A DNA stretch of 40,216 bases from an uncultured Holdemanella sp. (GCF_934754935.1 NZ_CAKVJB010000023.1:1-40216); one strand, 5' to 3'; numbered from the stretch's first letter, positions 15,257 through 23,959 are shown. The notes: generated by a model from the sequence alone, not told the origin. Numbers and translations: made by a program.

Positions 15257-15431
15257 AATATTCTTCTTTTAAAAGAAAATCAGCCAAGTATATTATTTTT
15301 ACACCTTCTATATTGCCTGTTGATAATTCATCTAAAGTAACCACATATTTTGGATAATTATCTCTTATTTCTTCATCACAAACATCTAATCTTGTGCGTA
15401 ATACATTAAATAGAAGGATATCATTTACTCT
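15255..15431 (-). pseudogene. Fragment resembling the C-terminus of an AAA_14/DUF4143 ATPase
   Basis: A minus-strand frame of 58 sense codons with no start codon, entered from a TGA that overlaps the histidine kinase gene. It contains DNYPKYVVTLDEL and GVKIIYLADFLL, a pattern I recognise as the usual ending of AAA_14/DUF4143-type ATPases (PK-hydrophobic-D, then I/L-x-DFLL). It is convergent with the intact ATPase on the other strand. I infer a truncated relative left by deletion or rearrangement. The short length keeps this uncertain. Confidence 0.42.
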
Positions 15432-18400
15432 TCATCTTTTTTGCATTGTTTTAAAGCATCAATTAATTTTGTCTCATCCAAAGGCTTAGCCAAATGCATA
15501 TTCATGCCCGCAATTTTACTATTGAGCATATCTTCCACAAATGCATTCGCACTCATCGCAATGATTGGTATTTCTTTGGCATCCAATCGTTTTAATGAAC
15601 GAATCTTTCTTGTCGCATCCAAACCATTTAGTTTTGGCATCATGATATCCATTAAAATAAAATCAAATTCATTTATTTGACTCTGCTCAAACATACTTAC
15701 GACTTCTAGTCCATCCTTAGCACATGTAACTTGAATACCATTTCGTTCTAACATATATTTAACGATTTCCATATTCAAATCATTATCTTCTGCTACAAGT
15801 GCATGTAATCCTTCTAAAGAAACTGATTCTATAAATTTAGCCTTGTTTTCAATTTGTTTTCCCAACTTAAAAGGAATCTGAATATAGACAGTTGTACCTA
15901 CTCCCTTTTCACTTTCCAAATAAATTTCACCATGCATGTAATCCACAAGCTTTTTGGCAATAGGCAAGCCAAGACCTGTACCCTGATATGTAGATCTACT
16001 TGAACTATTTTCTTGTGCAAACAAATCAAAGGCATGTTTAATAAAATCTTGACTCATTCCAATACCATTATCTTTACATCTAAATTCTAAAAGCGATGTC
16101 GAATCATCTAAATATTTCTCATTCATCCATGCATGGATTTCTCCATTTTCCGGTGTAAACTTAACGGCATTCTGTACAACAATCATCAGTATTCGTGAAA
16201 GATAGATTGGATATCCTCTAAAATGAGAATGACTTAACTGACCTTCATACCAATCTAAAATATATTGAATATTCTTATCTTGTGCCAATTGCTGAGCTTC
16301 TATATTAATATTTCCCAATAGTTTAGTTACATCAAAATCCGCTTCTTCTTCTGTAAAATGATCACTTTCTAAATCATTCATATCCAAAACGTCATTGACT
16401 AAAGAAATCAAATAATCTAAAGACTGATGAATCTTATTTCGAGTCGATTTTTGAAGTTCTAAATCATCCGGATTTTGATCTGCCATATGAAGCATACCAG
16501 AAATGCCATTTAAAGGCGTACGCATATCATGAGACATATTCTGTAAGAATCGAGTTTTTATTTTTGCCTCACGCTTAGCCTGTTCGGCTTCAAAGAATAA
16601 ATTTAATTCTTTACGCTTTGTTTCACTGATTGTACGAATCGTTGCGATGGCCTGTAAAACTTTTCCATTCTCATCTCTTTTACGAACAATATAACGCAAC
16701 TTATGCCAGTTTCCATCTGCCATTCGATATTCAGCTAAAATATCATCTTCTTTTTCAAGTCGTGAAGCTAATGTTTTTATATCCACAAATTGATGTATGA
16801 TATTTCGATATTCTGGTGCAACCTCTTGTTCGCAAACCTCATACATCCTTTTCGATGCACAACCCGTCTTAGGAATAATCTCACTTCCAGAAATTCTTTC
16901 ATATGTATCTTCTACTAAATCCAATTGATAAATTGAACTATAACTTTTTGCGATTGTATTAATCGTTTCATTGCTTCTCTTCGTCTCTTCTAAGGCATCC
17001 TGCAACCTTTTCTGTGCTGCTCTTTCTTTTTCAATAATGTCATCAATATAGCGGAATCCTAATAATACGTGACACGACTCTTCATCTTCGCTTACTTTAA
17101 CTACTTTTGTTTCAAAATATTGATGATTCTGTGCATTTGGATGACTACGATAATGCTGCGTTAGACTTGCTTGATTCTTTAACAAAATCTTTAAATTATC
17201 TTTTGAAAACCACCATAAAAATTCAGGCTGCTCCTCTTTAGGAATATAGTGCATCGCATATTGATAAGCATATTCATAAAAATCTTTATATTCCAAATAA
17301 TTTTTGATCAATTCACTCGCATTCGATTTATCTCGAATATGAACGGGTTCAAATTTACCACTGTTAACTTCCAAATAATAAATAGCTGTAAAGTCAGAGC
17401 TTAGACTTTCTAGAATTTGTTTCTCTTCTTCCAATCGATCATTTCTTTCTTTTTCCTGTTGGACAATATCATTCACCAATTTAAATCCCAACACAAAATC
17501 ATCTGTCTCTTCAGATATTTGTGCAAAACAAGCCTGGAAGTAATCTACGACTCCATTATATTCTCTTTGAAAAACAACAGGATATACTTTTTCTTTCTTA
17601 ATTTGTTCACGAACAACGCGATAATCCACTCGTCTTAAGAACTCTTCTCGATCTTCTTCACGTACATAATGTAAAGCATACTCTTCCATGCTCTTTTGAT
17701 AATTATTTGTTTCGGCAAACTCCTCAATGGCCTCTTGTGCAATATGATCTCCTTTTTTTGACTGTTGACACAACTCTACCGTTAAATCCTGATTAACTAC
17801 CCATACCGTGACATATTCATGAGTCAAACCAGAAATAAAGCGTTGTTGAAGAAGGTTTTTTTCTTTATGTTTATGAATATCAATAAAGAAGCCACATACA
17901 CTCACAATCTTTCCTTTTTCATTTAAAACAGGCTTTCCAATCGCACGATACCAACGATATTGTTTGTCTTTATTCTGAAGACGATACTCTACCTCATATG
18001 TTGCAGTTGAATCTTTCGAATCATGAATATTTTTAAACTCTTCTTTCACAAGATCAATATCTTGAGGATGCATATGTTGCCACAACATAGAAAATGGAAT
18101 GTGCGTCTCATTTTTGAATCCATAAAGCATCTCAGATAGGCTTTCATTTCCTATAAACTCTACCGGCCTTTCATTATCATCAAATTGAACGCGATAACGA
18201 GCCTCACCAAGCTCTCCATATAGTGCATCTTCACTATCTTCATTTGTGTATACCCATATAGAAAGATTCTCATCACTATCTGAATACCGATCAATTTTCA
18301 AACGAATTAAAGTACCATCCTTTTTACGATACGTAACATTCACTGGATTATCAGAAGCTAAAATATTATATACATAATCATAGTCCAAGACTCGATCAAT

Positions 18401-18622
18401 CACTTCTTTATAATCACAAGCTACATATTGATCTCGATACAATTGCATCGCATCCGAATAAGAACCTTTTGCGTCTTTGACATAATCACGAAATTTTTCA
18501 CTCGCTAAAACATCACGAAAACGATCTGTACTTCGATCTAAAATGAAAATCCCTGTATATTTAGGCGCAATCAATCTTAAAAATTGTTCAGCATCTCTTT
18601 TTTCTTGAAGAAGTTGGTTCAT
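15425..18622 (-). CDS. Soluble hybrid sensor histidine kinase/response regulator with multiple PAS-like modules
   Basis: 1065 residues with no signal peptide or membrane helix, so a cytoplasmic sensor. Five PAS-like segments run from about 15 to 670; two of them (about 265-390 and 405-530) look like internal duplications, sharing a YAxxYxxHYV/IxxE block and a GFKLVNDIVQQEKER / GFRYIDDIIEKERAA ending. Then HisKA with His698 in NMSHDMRTPLNG, HATPase with QNAVKF (817-822), DNGIGM (851-856) and GTGLGL (881-886), and a C-terminal receiver with Asp992 in LMDIMMPKLNG. All catalytic residues are present. There is no output domain and no adjacent partner regulator, so phosphate must go to a distant phosphotransfer protein or act through the receiver. 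GAGGAGG precedes the ATG. Confidence 0.93.
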   Translation of the reverse strand: MNQLLQEKRDAEQFLRLIAPKYTGIFILDRSTDRFRDVLASEKFRDYVKDAKGSYSDAMQLYRDQYVACDYKEVIDRVLDYDYVYNILASDNPVNVTYRKKDGTLIRLKIDRYSDSDENLSIWVYTNEDSEDALYGELGEARYRVQFDDNERPVEFIGNESLSEMLYGFKNETHIPFSMLWQHMHPQDIDLVKEEFKNIHDSKDSTATYEVEYRLQNKDKQYRWYRAIGKPVLNEKGKIVSVCGFFIDIHKHKEKNLLQQRFISGLTHEYVTVWVVNQDLTVELCQQSKKGDHIAQEAIEEFAETNNYQKSMEEYALHYVREEDREEFLRRVDYRVVREQIKKEKVYPVVFQREYNGVVDYFQACFAQISEETDDFVLGFKLVNDIVQQEKERNDRLEEEKQILESLSSDFTAIYYLEVNSGKFEPVHIRDKSNASELIKNYLEYKDFYEYAYQYAMHYIPKEEQPEFLWWFSKDNLKILLKNQASLTQHYRSHPNAQNHQYFETKVVKVSEDEESCHVLLGFRYIDDIIEKERAAQKRLQDALEETKRSNETINTIAKSYSSIYQLDLVEDTYERISGSEIIPKTGCASKRMYEVCEQEVAPEYRNIIHQFVDIKTLASRLEKEDDILAEYRMADGNWHKLRYIVRKRDENGKVLQAIATIRTISETKRKELNLFFEAEQAKREAKIKTRFLQNMSHDMRTPLNGISGMLHMADQNPDDLELQKSTRNKIHQSLDYLISLVNDVLDMNDLESDHFTEEEADFDVTKLLGNINIEAQQLAQDKNIQYILDWYEGQLSHSHFRGYPIYLSRILMIVVQNAVKFTPENGEIHAWMNEKYLDDSTSLLEFRCKDNGIGMSQDFIKHAFDLFAQENSSSRSTYQGTGLGLPIAKKLVDYMHGEIYLESEKGVGTTVYIQIPFKLGKQIENKAKFIESVSLEGLHALVAEDNDLNMEIVKYMLERNGIQVTCAKDGLEVVSMFEQSQINEFDFILMDIMMPKLNGLDATRKIRSLKRLDAKEIPIIAMSANAFVEDMLNSKIAGMNMHLAKPLDETKLIDALKQCKKDEE

Positions 18623-18693
18623 AAGTATGACCTCCTCACATTGTTACTCTAATTATAAATGACTATTTCATATTTTAAAATCTAAATCTAACC

Positions 18694-18716
18694 AAAAAAA
18701 GGAAGCACAACGCTCC
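18694..18716 (-). terminator. Intrinsic terminator of the DAHP synthase gene
   Basis: Minus-strand GGGAGC pairs with GCTTCC around a five-base loop, followed by seven T. Confidence 0.8.
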
Positions 18717-19757
18717 CTAATCACACAACTCGTATAAGTCTAAAATCAATTGTTCTGTCTTATCCCAACCAAGACAAGGATCCGTGATTGACTTTCCATA
18801 CACATTACCATCCGTAGGTTGATTTCCATCCTCTAAGTAACTCTCAATCATCAAGCCCTTCACTAGCTTTTTGATATCCTCGGACTTACTTCTAGAATGC
18901 ATAACATCCTTCGCAATACGAATCTGCTCTAAATATTGTTTGTTTGAATTTGAGTGATTACAATCCACAATGCATGCTGGATTCTTCAAATCTGACTTTT
19001 CATATAAATGAATCAATTCCATTAAATCTTCATAGTGATAATTCGCATGCGCATGATTAAACTTATCCACATAACCCCTTAAAATCGCATGAGCCAATGG
19101 ATTACCATCCGTCTGTACTTCCCAACCACGATATACAAATCTTTGATCAGCTTGAGCAGCTACAATCGAATTCATCATAACTGTAAGATCTCCTCCTGTA
19201 GGATTTTTCATTCCTGCTGGAATTCCTACACCACTCGCCACAATACGATGTTGTTGATTCTCCACACTTCTTGCACCTATCGCAACATATCCTAATAAAT
19301 CGGATAAATACGCATGATTTTCTGGATACAACATTTCTTCTGCACAAGTAAATCCAGTTTGTGTAACAACATCTGTATGTAATTTACGAATCGCAATAAT
19401 TCCTTTCAACATATCCTCTTTAGAATGTGGATCTGGCTGATGTAACATCCCCTTATATCCAACACCTTTAGTACGAGGCTTGTTTGTGTAAACACGTGGA
19501 ATCATAAAAATCTTATCTTTCACTTTTTCTTGTAAAACAGCCAAACGATTCATATAATCTAAAACCGCATCTTCACGATCCGCACTACAAGGACCAATAA
19601 TTAAAATTAAACGATCATCTTTTCCAGTAAAAATATCTTCAATTTCTCGATCTCTTTGTTTCTTAATTTTCTGCACCTTATAAGGTAAAGGAAATTCCTT
19701 CTTTAAATCTTCTGGAGTAGGTAACTCCTGTATCTTCTTCATATCCATGTTCGACAT
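18717..19757 (-). CDS. aroF: 3-deoxy-7-phosphoheptulonate synthase (DAHP synthase, class I alpha)
   Basis: 346 residues of the AroF/AroG/AroH type. GPCSADREDA with metal-binding Cys57, PRVYTNKPRT, GARSVENQQHR, GIPAGMKNPTGGD and DCNHSNSNKQY are diagnostic. It condenses phosphoenolpyruvate and erythrose 4-phosphate in the first step of the shikimate pathway. A TTGAAA, 17 bases, TATTGT promoter lies just upstream with a short leader. The start is ambiguous: the ATG at 19757 has AAAGAGGG almost touching it, while the ATG at 19748 has better spacing to that site. No other aromatic gene is nearby, and I see no T-box or leader attenuator. The symbol is generic for the class. Confidence 0.94.
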   Translation of the reverse strand: MSNMDMKKIQELPTPEDLKKEFPLPYKVQKIKKQRDREIEDIFTGKDDRLILIIGPCSADREDAVLDYMNRLAVLQEKVKDKIFMIPRVYTNKPRTKGVGYKGMLHQPDPHSKEDMLKGIIAIRKLHTDVVTQTGFTCAEEMLYPENHAYLSDLLGYVAIGARSVENQQHRIVASGVGIPAGMKNPTGGDLTVMMNSIVAAQADQRFVYRGWEVQTDGNPLAHAILRGYVDKFNHAHANYHYEDLMELIHLYEKSDLKNPACIVDCNHSNSNKQYLEQIRIAKDVMHSRSKSEDIKKLVKGLMIESYLEDGNQPTDGNVYGKSITDPCLGWDKTEQLILDLYELCD

Positions 19758-19802
19758 CCCTCTTTAATCACCTTTGACAATATCATATTCTAGAAACTTT
19801 TT

Positions 19803-19835
19803 CAAAAAAAGAAAGATGAAGTCAAACTCCATCTT
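19803..19835 (-). terminator. Orphan minus-strand terminator
   Basis: Minus-strand AAGATG pairs with CATCTT, followed by CTTTTTTT. It directly follows the stop of the small remnant at 19834-19919, so it probably belonged to that lost gene. Confidence 0.65.
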
Positions 19836-19919
19836 ATTTTAGTGATTCAACAAATTCTTTGATATGTTTAGCATCCAAACCATAATAATCCAATAAATTT
19901 GCATAACCATTCCTTTATC
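19834..19919 (-). pseudogene. C-terminal remnant of an unidentified gene
   Basis: A minus-strand frame encoding NGYANLLDYYGLDAKHIKEF and a few more residues to a TAA, entered from an upstream in-frame TAA. The composition and the Y-x-GLD-x-IxxF pattern look like a genuine protein C-terminus; a tyrosine-phosphatase-like ending is one possibility. A terminator follows it. The predicted plus-strand promoter of the antisense RNA now overlaps its 5' end. Confidence 0.35.
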
Positions 19920-19927
19920 GGTATAAT
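19899..19927 (+). promoter_or_regulatory. Predicted promoter of the antisense RNA
   Basis: TTGCAT (19899-19904), 17 bases, TATAAT (19922-19927). The -10 is perfect and the -35 partial. It points toward the 3' end of the small hydrophobic peptide gene on the other strand. Confidence 0.6.
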
Positions 19928-19933
19928 ACAAAT

Positions 19934-20030
19934 AGAGAAAAGCTACTGGAAAAGCAGTGGCTGCTCTGAAATATAGTTAATGCTGAAGCACTAATCTATT
20001 TCCATTGCTAGTGGTGATTAGTGCTTTTTG
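19934..20030 (+). ncRNA. Predicted type I antitoxin RNA, antisense to the toxin mRNA 3' end
   Basis: About 97 nucleotides expected from the promoter at 19899-19927 to a terminator. A first hairpin is AGCTACTG / CAGTGGCT around a short A-rich loop. The terminator is AAGCACTAATC (19986-19996) with GATTAGTGCTT (20016-20026), a perfect 11-base-pair stem followed by TTTTT. The terminator stem contains the complement of the toxin stop codon and following region, so the RNA would pair with the toxin mRNA 3' end, as in TxpA/RatA or BsrG/SR4 systems. No coding potential is seen in this RNA. Confidence 0.62.
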
Positions 20031-20119
20031 CATTTTTCTATAATAATCAATGTTACTTTTAGTATTTCTACTATGGCAAATAAGCACATAGCAACATCAA
20101 TATGTAGATATATATACAT
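20018..20119 (-). CDS. Small hydrophobic peptide, putative type I toxin
   Basis: 33 residues: a short polar start, a hydrophobic helix at about 9-27 (VAMCLFAIVEILKVTLIII) and a basic tail EKCKKH. This is the architecture of Bacillota type I toxins and holin-like toxic peptides that insert in the membrane. GGAGG lies seven bases before the ATG. A minus-strand TATAAT (20239-20234) could drive an mRNA with a roughly 110-base leader containing GC-rich, foldable sequence. A longer in-frame reading to 20248 lacks a ribosome site. The predicted antisense RNA overlaps the stop codon and 3' end. I do not match it to a specific named family. Confidence 0.65.
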   Translation of the reverse strand: MYIYLHIDVAMCLFAIVEILKVTLIIIEKCKKH

Positions 20120-20335
20120 AAGCTTTCCTCCTGTAAAAAAATAGAAGGATCTACTTACCTGGAACTCAAGATTCAAGGCTTTAAATCTCCTTAACAAGAG
20201 GCAACCACCAACCACATCCAGTAGCCAATTTTTATTATAAAGGTCCAATGTGAAAACATTATTAAATCCGGTAAATTTTTAAAAAATTGTTTTATAAACA
20301 CAAAATAAATCACCCAGTTATATCAGATGTCTCAT

Positions 20336-20364
20336 AAGAAAAAGGACACTTATTAAAATGTCCC
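20336..20364 (-). terminator. Intrinsic terminator of the GNAT gene
   Basis: Minus-strand GGACA pairs with TGTCC, with the gene's stop codon in the loop, then TTTTTC. Confidence 0.75.
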
Positions 20365-20862
20365 TAATCGATATTCTAAGATGTAATCATCCATGATAAA
20401 TCCATTACCTATATCTGTCTGTACAGAATCAATCCATTGAAAACCAAACTTCTCATATACATCTAGACTATGTTTATTGTGTTTGTTGCAAGTCAAATAT
20501 ACAGAAGAGTAACAATATTTTTCTGCCTGTCTCTTAACATACTCAAACATTTCAGTCGCATAATGCTTTCCTCTAGCCACATCCTTTAAATACAATTTAG
20601 ATAAGAACAAACGATCCGGCTGATTCTGCAAACCAATATATCCAATAAGTTCATCACCTTCATATACCTTATGATAATGATATTGTTGATGTTTGACTTG
20701 ATCTTGCATGGCATCAAAACTTTGAAATTTATCCACCATATAATTAATCTGAGATTCTGAAATAATTCCCGGAAAAAATTCATGCCAAATTTTTTCGGCA
20801 AGAATAGCCACTTCCTTTAAATCACTATCATTCTTGCACTCAACAATATTAATACTTTTCAT
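20353..20862 (-). CDS. GNAT family N-acetyltransferase
   Basis: 169 residues from the ATG at 20862 with AAAGGTG upstream; an extension to 20883 lacks a site. The GNAT fold is visible: KVYEGDELIGYIGLQ (strand 4 region), LFLSKLYLKDVARGKHYATEMFEYV (acetyl-CoA loop and helix 3, with RGKHYA in the pyrophosphate-binding position) and SVYLTCNKHNKHSLDVYEKFGFQ (C-terminal motif). The acceptor is unknown; small amines, antibiotics or protein N-termini are typical. It overlaps the end of the nitroreductase gene by 14 bases, so the two form one operon. Confidence 0.9.
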   Translation of the reverse strand: MKSINIVECKNDSDLKEVAILAEKIWHEFFPGIISESQINYMVDKFQSFDAMQDQVKHQQYHYHKVYEGDELIGYIGLQNQPDRLFLSKLYLKDVARGKHYATEMFEYVKRQAEKYCYSSVYLTCNKHNKHSLDVYEKFGFQWIDSVQTDIGNGFIMDDYILEYRLGTF

Positions 20863-21349
20863 AATGCACCTTTGAAGAATCAAACTTATCTTTTACAACC
20901 TCTTCTTGATCTGGATAACCAAATGAAATCATCCACATCGGAACAATTCCTTTAGGCAATTTAAAATATTGGTTTAAAGCCAAATAACGATCTTCATTTG
21001 GATACACACCCAACCAACATGAACCAATACCCAAGCTTTTCGCTTCAACCAACATATTCTCTGTAGCTGCCGCAAGGTCTTGTTGGCAATAATCTAAACT
21101 ATCATTCTTACTTTTATCCGCACAAACCACGATTCCCATAGCTGCATCTTTTAGAAAGGATGCATAGGGTGTCATTTGACTTAAATCCTTTAATGTATCT
21201 TTATTCTCAACGACAATAAACTGCCAAGGCTGACTATTTCTAGCGCTTGGTGCACTAAACGCTGCCTTTAAAATCAAATCGATCTCTTCTTTTTTTAAAG
21301 ATTCTTGTTTATATTTTCTTACACTCGTACGATTAAAAATTGCATCCAT
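20849..21349 (-). CDS. Nitroreductase family FMN oxidoreductase
   Basis: 166 residues from the ATG at 21349, preceded by AAAGGAG. RTSVRKY near the start, SAPSARNSQPWQFIVV and the later GIGSCWLGVYP and PMWMISFGYPDQE are the usual FMN-binding and dimer motifs of the short nitroreductase class. These are FMN-dependent NAD(P)H oxidoreductases with broad acceptors; the physiological substrate cannot be deduced. First gene of a two-gene unit with the GNAT acetyltransferase and divergent from the M32 carboxypeptidase gene. Confidence 0.9.
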   Translation of the reverse strand: MDAIFNRTSVRKYKQESLKKEEIDLILKAAFSAPSARNSQPWQFIVVENKDTLKDLSQMTPYASFLKDAAMGIVVCADKSKNDSLDYCQQDLAAATENMLVEAKSLGIGSCWLGVYPNEDRYLALNQYFKLPKGIVPMWMISFGYPDQEEVVKDKFDSSKVHYEKY

Positions 21350-21458
21350 ACTCCATTCTCCTTTTTTCACTATTATATCACCATTTTGAAAATTCGCTTT
21401 CATTATATAATGACTATTCTTTTCTTTGTGTTACAATACAAGAAGGAGGAATTTAACC

Positions 21459-22955
21459 ATGTTAAAATTTGAACCATTCTATCAAGAATACGAAAGAACA
21501 TTAGATGCCTTTTCATTGGCATTCTCAACTATTTATTTCGAACAAATGACAATTGCACCTAAGAAAGGAATTCCTTATTCAAATGAAATGTTGTCTAGAC
21601 TATCTAAACAAGCATTTATCATTGAAAATGATCCAGAAACAATCAAAAAGATCAAGGAATACGCAAAGACATTGCCAGAAGGAAGTTTAGAAAAGAAAGA
21701 AGTCGATTATCGTCTTGAAGCATTAGCACAATCTGAAAACATTCCTAGTGATGTATATGCGAACTATGTAAAAGTCAAAGCCGACAGTGAATTGGCTTGG
21801 CATGAAGCTAAAGAAGCGGATAACTACGAACACTTCAAGCCTCATTTAATGGCAATCATGAAAGAAACGCTACATCTTTTAGAATATGATCCTAAATTCA
21901 ATGGAAATAATGCGTATGATGTATTATTGGACCGTTATGAAAAAGGAATGACACAAGAAAAATACGATGCATTCTTTAATAATGTTAAGGAAAAATTAGT
22001 TCCATTAATTCATGAAATTCAAAACAAACCACAAATCAATGATGACTTACTTCATGAAACTTATGCGGTGGATCGCCAAGAAAAATTTATGGATGTTATT
22101 TGCGAATTTATGAAAGTTGATTTTGGTAAAGTCTACCTTTCAACGACAGAACACCCATTCACAGATTTCTTCTCAAGCAACGATACTCGTATCACAACAC
22201 ACTATTATCCAGACCAATTCTTAAGTGCTATCCTTTCAACTGTACACGAATATGGACACGCTCTTTATGGACTACAAATGGATCCTGCTTTTGAAGGAAC
22301 TATGCTTACACAAGCCGTTGGTTCAGCTGCGCACGAATCGCAATCTCGTTTCTTAGAAAACCACGTTGGAAGAAGTCACGCATTCTGGCAAGCAAACTAT
22401 GAACAATTGACAAATCTATTTCCAGAATTTAAAGATGTGTCTGTTGATGAGTTAGTCAACATGATCAACAAGACAGAATGTGCTTTGATTCGTACAGAAG
22501 CTGATGAATTAACATACCCATTACACATCATGGTTCGTTATGAAATCGAAAAAGAAATTGCGAAAGGCAACGTAGATTATGATAAGCTACCAGAAGTATG
22601 GGCCGATAAATACGAAGAATATTTAGGTGTTCGTCCTGCAAACTATAAAGAAGGTGTCTTACAAGATATGCACTGGTCTACAGGATACTTAGGATACTTC
22701 CCTACATACGCATTGGGTAGTGCTTATGCTGCACAATTGTATGCGACAATGGAAAAACAATTCGATGTTGAAGAAGCCCTACTCACAAACCACTTCGAAA
22801 AGATTACAGACTGGCTAAAAGAAAATGTACACCATTATGCCGCAAGTAAGTCTATGGCTGAAATCGTAGAAGAAGTAAGTGGAGAACCATTCAACCCTGA
22901 TTACTACACAGATTATTTAATCAAAAAATACAAGAAATTATACAATCTAGACTAG
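21459..22955 (+). CDS. M32 family metallocarboxypeptidase (carboxypeptidase Taq)
   Basis: 498 residues from the ATG at 21459 with AAGGAGGA upstream, the normal length. Zinc motif HEYGH at 263-267 and the second motif HESQSR with Glu293. DTRITTHY, HESQSRFLENHVGRS and GVRPANYKEGVLQDMHWS are family landmarks. It removes C-terminal residues from peptides with broad specificity in the cytoplasm. Monocistronic, closed by a terminator. Confidence 0.95.
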   Translation: MLKFEPFYQEYERTLDAFSLAFSTIYFEQMTIAPKKGIPYSNEMLSRLSKQAFIIENDPETIKKIKEYAKTLPEGSLEKKEVDYRLEALAQSENIPSDVYANYVKVKADSELAWHEAKEADNYEHFKPHLMAIMKETLHLLEYDPKFNGNNAYDVLLDRYEKGMTQEKYDAFFNNVKEKLVPLIHEIQNKPQINDDLLHETYAVDRQEKFMDVICEFMKVDFGKVYLSTTEHPFTDFFSSNDTRITTHYYPDQFLSAILSTVHEYGHALYGLQMDPAFEGTMLTQAVGSAAHESQSRFLENHVGRSHAFWQANYEQLTNLFPEFKDVSVDELVNMINKTECALIRTEADELTYPLHIMVRYEIEKEIAKGNVDYDKLPEVWADKYEEYLGVRPANYKEGVLQDMHWSTGYLGYFPTYALGSAYAAQLYATMEKQFDVEEALLTNHFEKITDWLKENVHHYAASKSMAEIVEEVSGEPFNPDYYTDYLIKKYKKLYNLD

Positions 22956-22959
22956 CAAG

Positions 22960-22986
22960 AAGAAGTGAGTAACATCACTTCTTTTC
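22960..22986 (+). terminator. Intrinsic terminator after the M32 carboxypeptidase
   Basis: AAGAAGTGA (22960-22968) pairs with TCACTTCTT (22975-22983) around GTAACA, then a T-rich tail. Confidence 0.8.
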
Positions 22987-23041
22987 TTACTGACAAGAGT
23001 GGTTAGAATGGTTAGCATATGGGTAGAAAGGAGCTTTATTT

Positions 23042-23959
23042 ATGATATTTCAAGAAGATTTTGAACAAATGCGTTCCTTAGAACAAGACTTGACATTTCT
23101 TTCTGCCAAGACTGAATTTGATGAATCAAATATTCCATTTAAAGAAAAGAACTTAGGCATTCAAAATCAAGATGGACTTTATACAAATTTAGGCCTTCTT
23201 TTGTCTGATCAATGTAAGCACACAATTAAAGTAGCTGTTTTTAATGGAGAAACACAGAATGTTTTTCAAGATCGAAATGAATTTACGGGTTCATTATTTA
23301 AACAAATGCACGAAGTCTATTCTTATATTGATTTTAGAAATCAAAAACATTCTAGCTTTTCAGGATTGAAAAGAATTGATAAAAGAGATTATCCAGAAGT
23401 AGCTATAAGAGAAGCTTTGTTGAACCTAATTATTCATCGTGAATATTCATATAGTGCGAGTTCCTTCATTCGTATGTATACAGACCGGATCGAATTTACT
23501 TCCATTGGAGGCTTATTAAAAGGAATTACTTTAGAAGACATTCAACTTGGTATTTCTGTTTGTCGAAATCCTAAACTCGCAAATGTCTTTTATCGGTTAG
23601 AACTCATTGAAGCTTATGGTACTGGCATTCAAAAAATTCTTGATTCGTATTCAGAATCTGAAATCAAGCCTCAATTTGTGACAACAGAAAATGCCTTTAA
23701 AATCATTCTTCCAAATCTAAATTATCAAAAGAAGAGTATTAAAATTCAGGAAGATACAATAATTTATGATTGTCCTGAAAACAAAATAGTAGAGTTTGCG
23801 AAAACACACACTCAATTCACTCGTAAAGATGTTCAAGATACATTCAATCTTTCTCAAACAACTTGTGGACGCATCTTAAACAGAATGAAAGAAGAGGGCC
23901 AAATCTCTCAACATGGTAAAGGTAAAAATACATTTTATGTCCTAAATGAAAAGAAGTGA
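23042..23959 (+). CDS. RecG-like/AlbA_2-family regulator lacking its N-terminal domain
   Basis: 305 residues. The middle and C-terminus match the family of ATP-binding putative transcriptional regulators: DGLYTNLGLLLSDQCKHTIKVAVF, EFTGSLFKQ, the GHKL-like REALLNLIIHREYSYS, DRIEFTSIGGL, RNPKLANVFYRLELIEAYGTGI, and a C-terminal winged helix (FTRKDVQDTFNLSQTTCGRILNRM). Full-length members begin with an AlbA_2 domain of about 130 residues, which is absent here; an in-frame TAG lies just upstream, and no AlbA-like sequence is present in the preceding 86 bases. Yet AAAGGAG is well placed before this ATG. It is either a true short form or a 5'-deleted gene that still has a start. Confidence 0.82.
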   Translation: MIFQEDFEQMRSLEQDLTFLSAKTEFDESNIPFKEKNLGIQNQDGLYTNLGLLLSDQCKHTIKVAVFNGETQNVFQDRNEFTGSLFKQMHEVYSYIDFRNQKHSSFSGLKRIDKRDYPEVAIREALLNLIIHREYSYSASSFIRMYTDRIEFTSIGGLLKGITLEDIQLGISVCRNPKLANVFYRLELIEAYGTGIQKILDSYSESEIKPQFVTTENAFKIILPNLNYQKKSIKIQEDTIIYDCPENKIVEFAKTHTQFTRKDVQDTFNLSQTTCGRILNRMKEEGQISQHGKGKNTFYVLNEKK

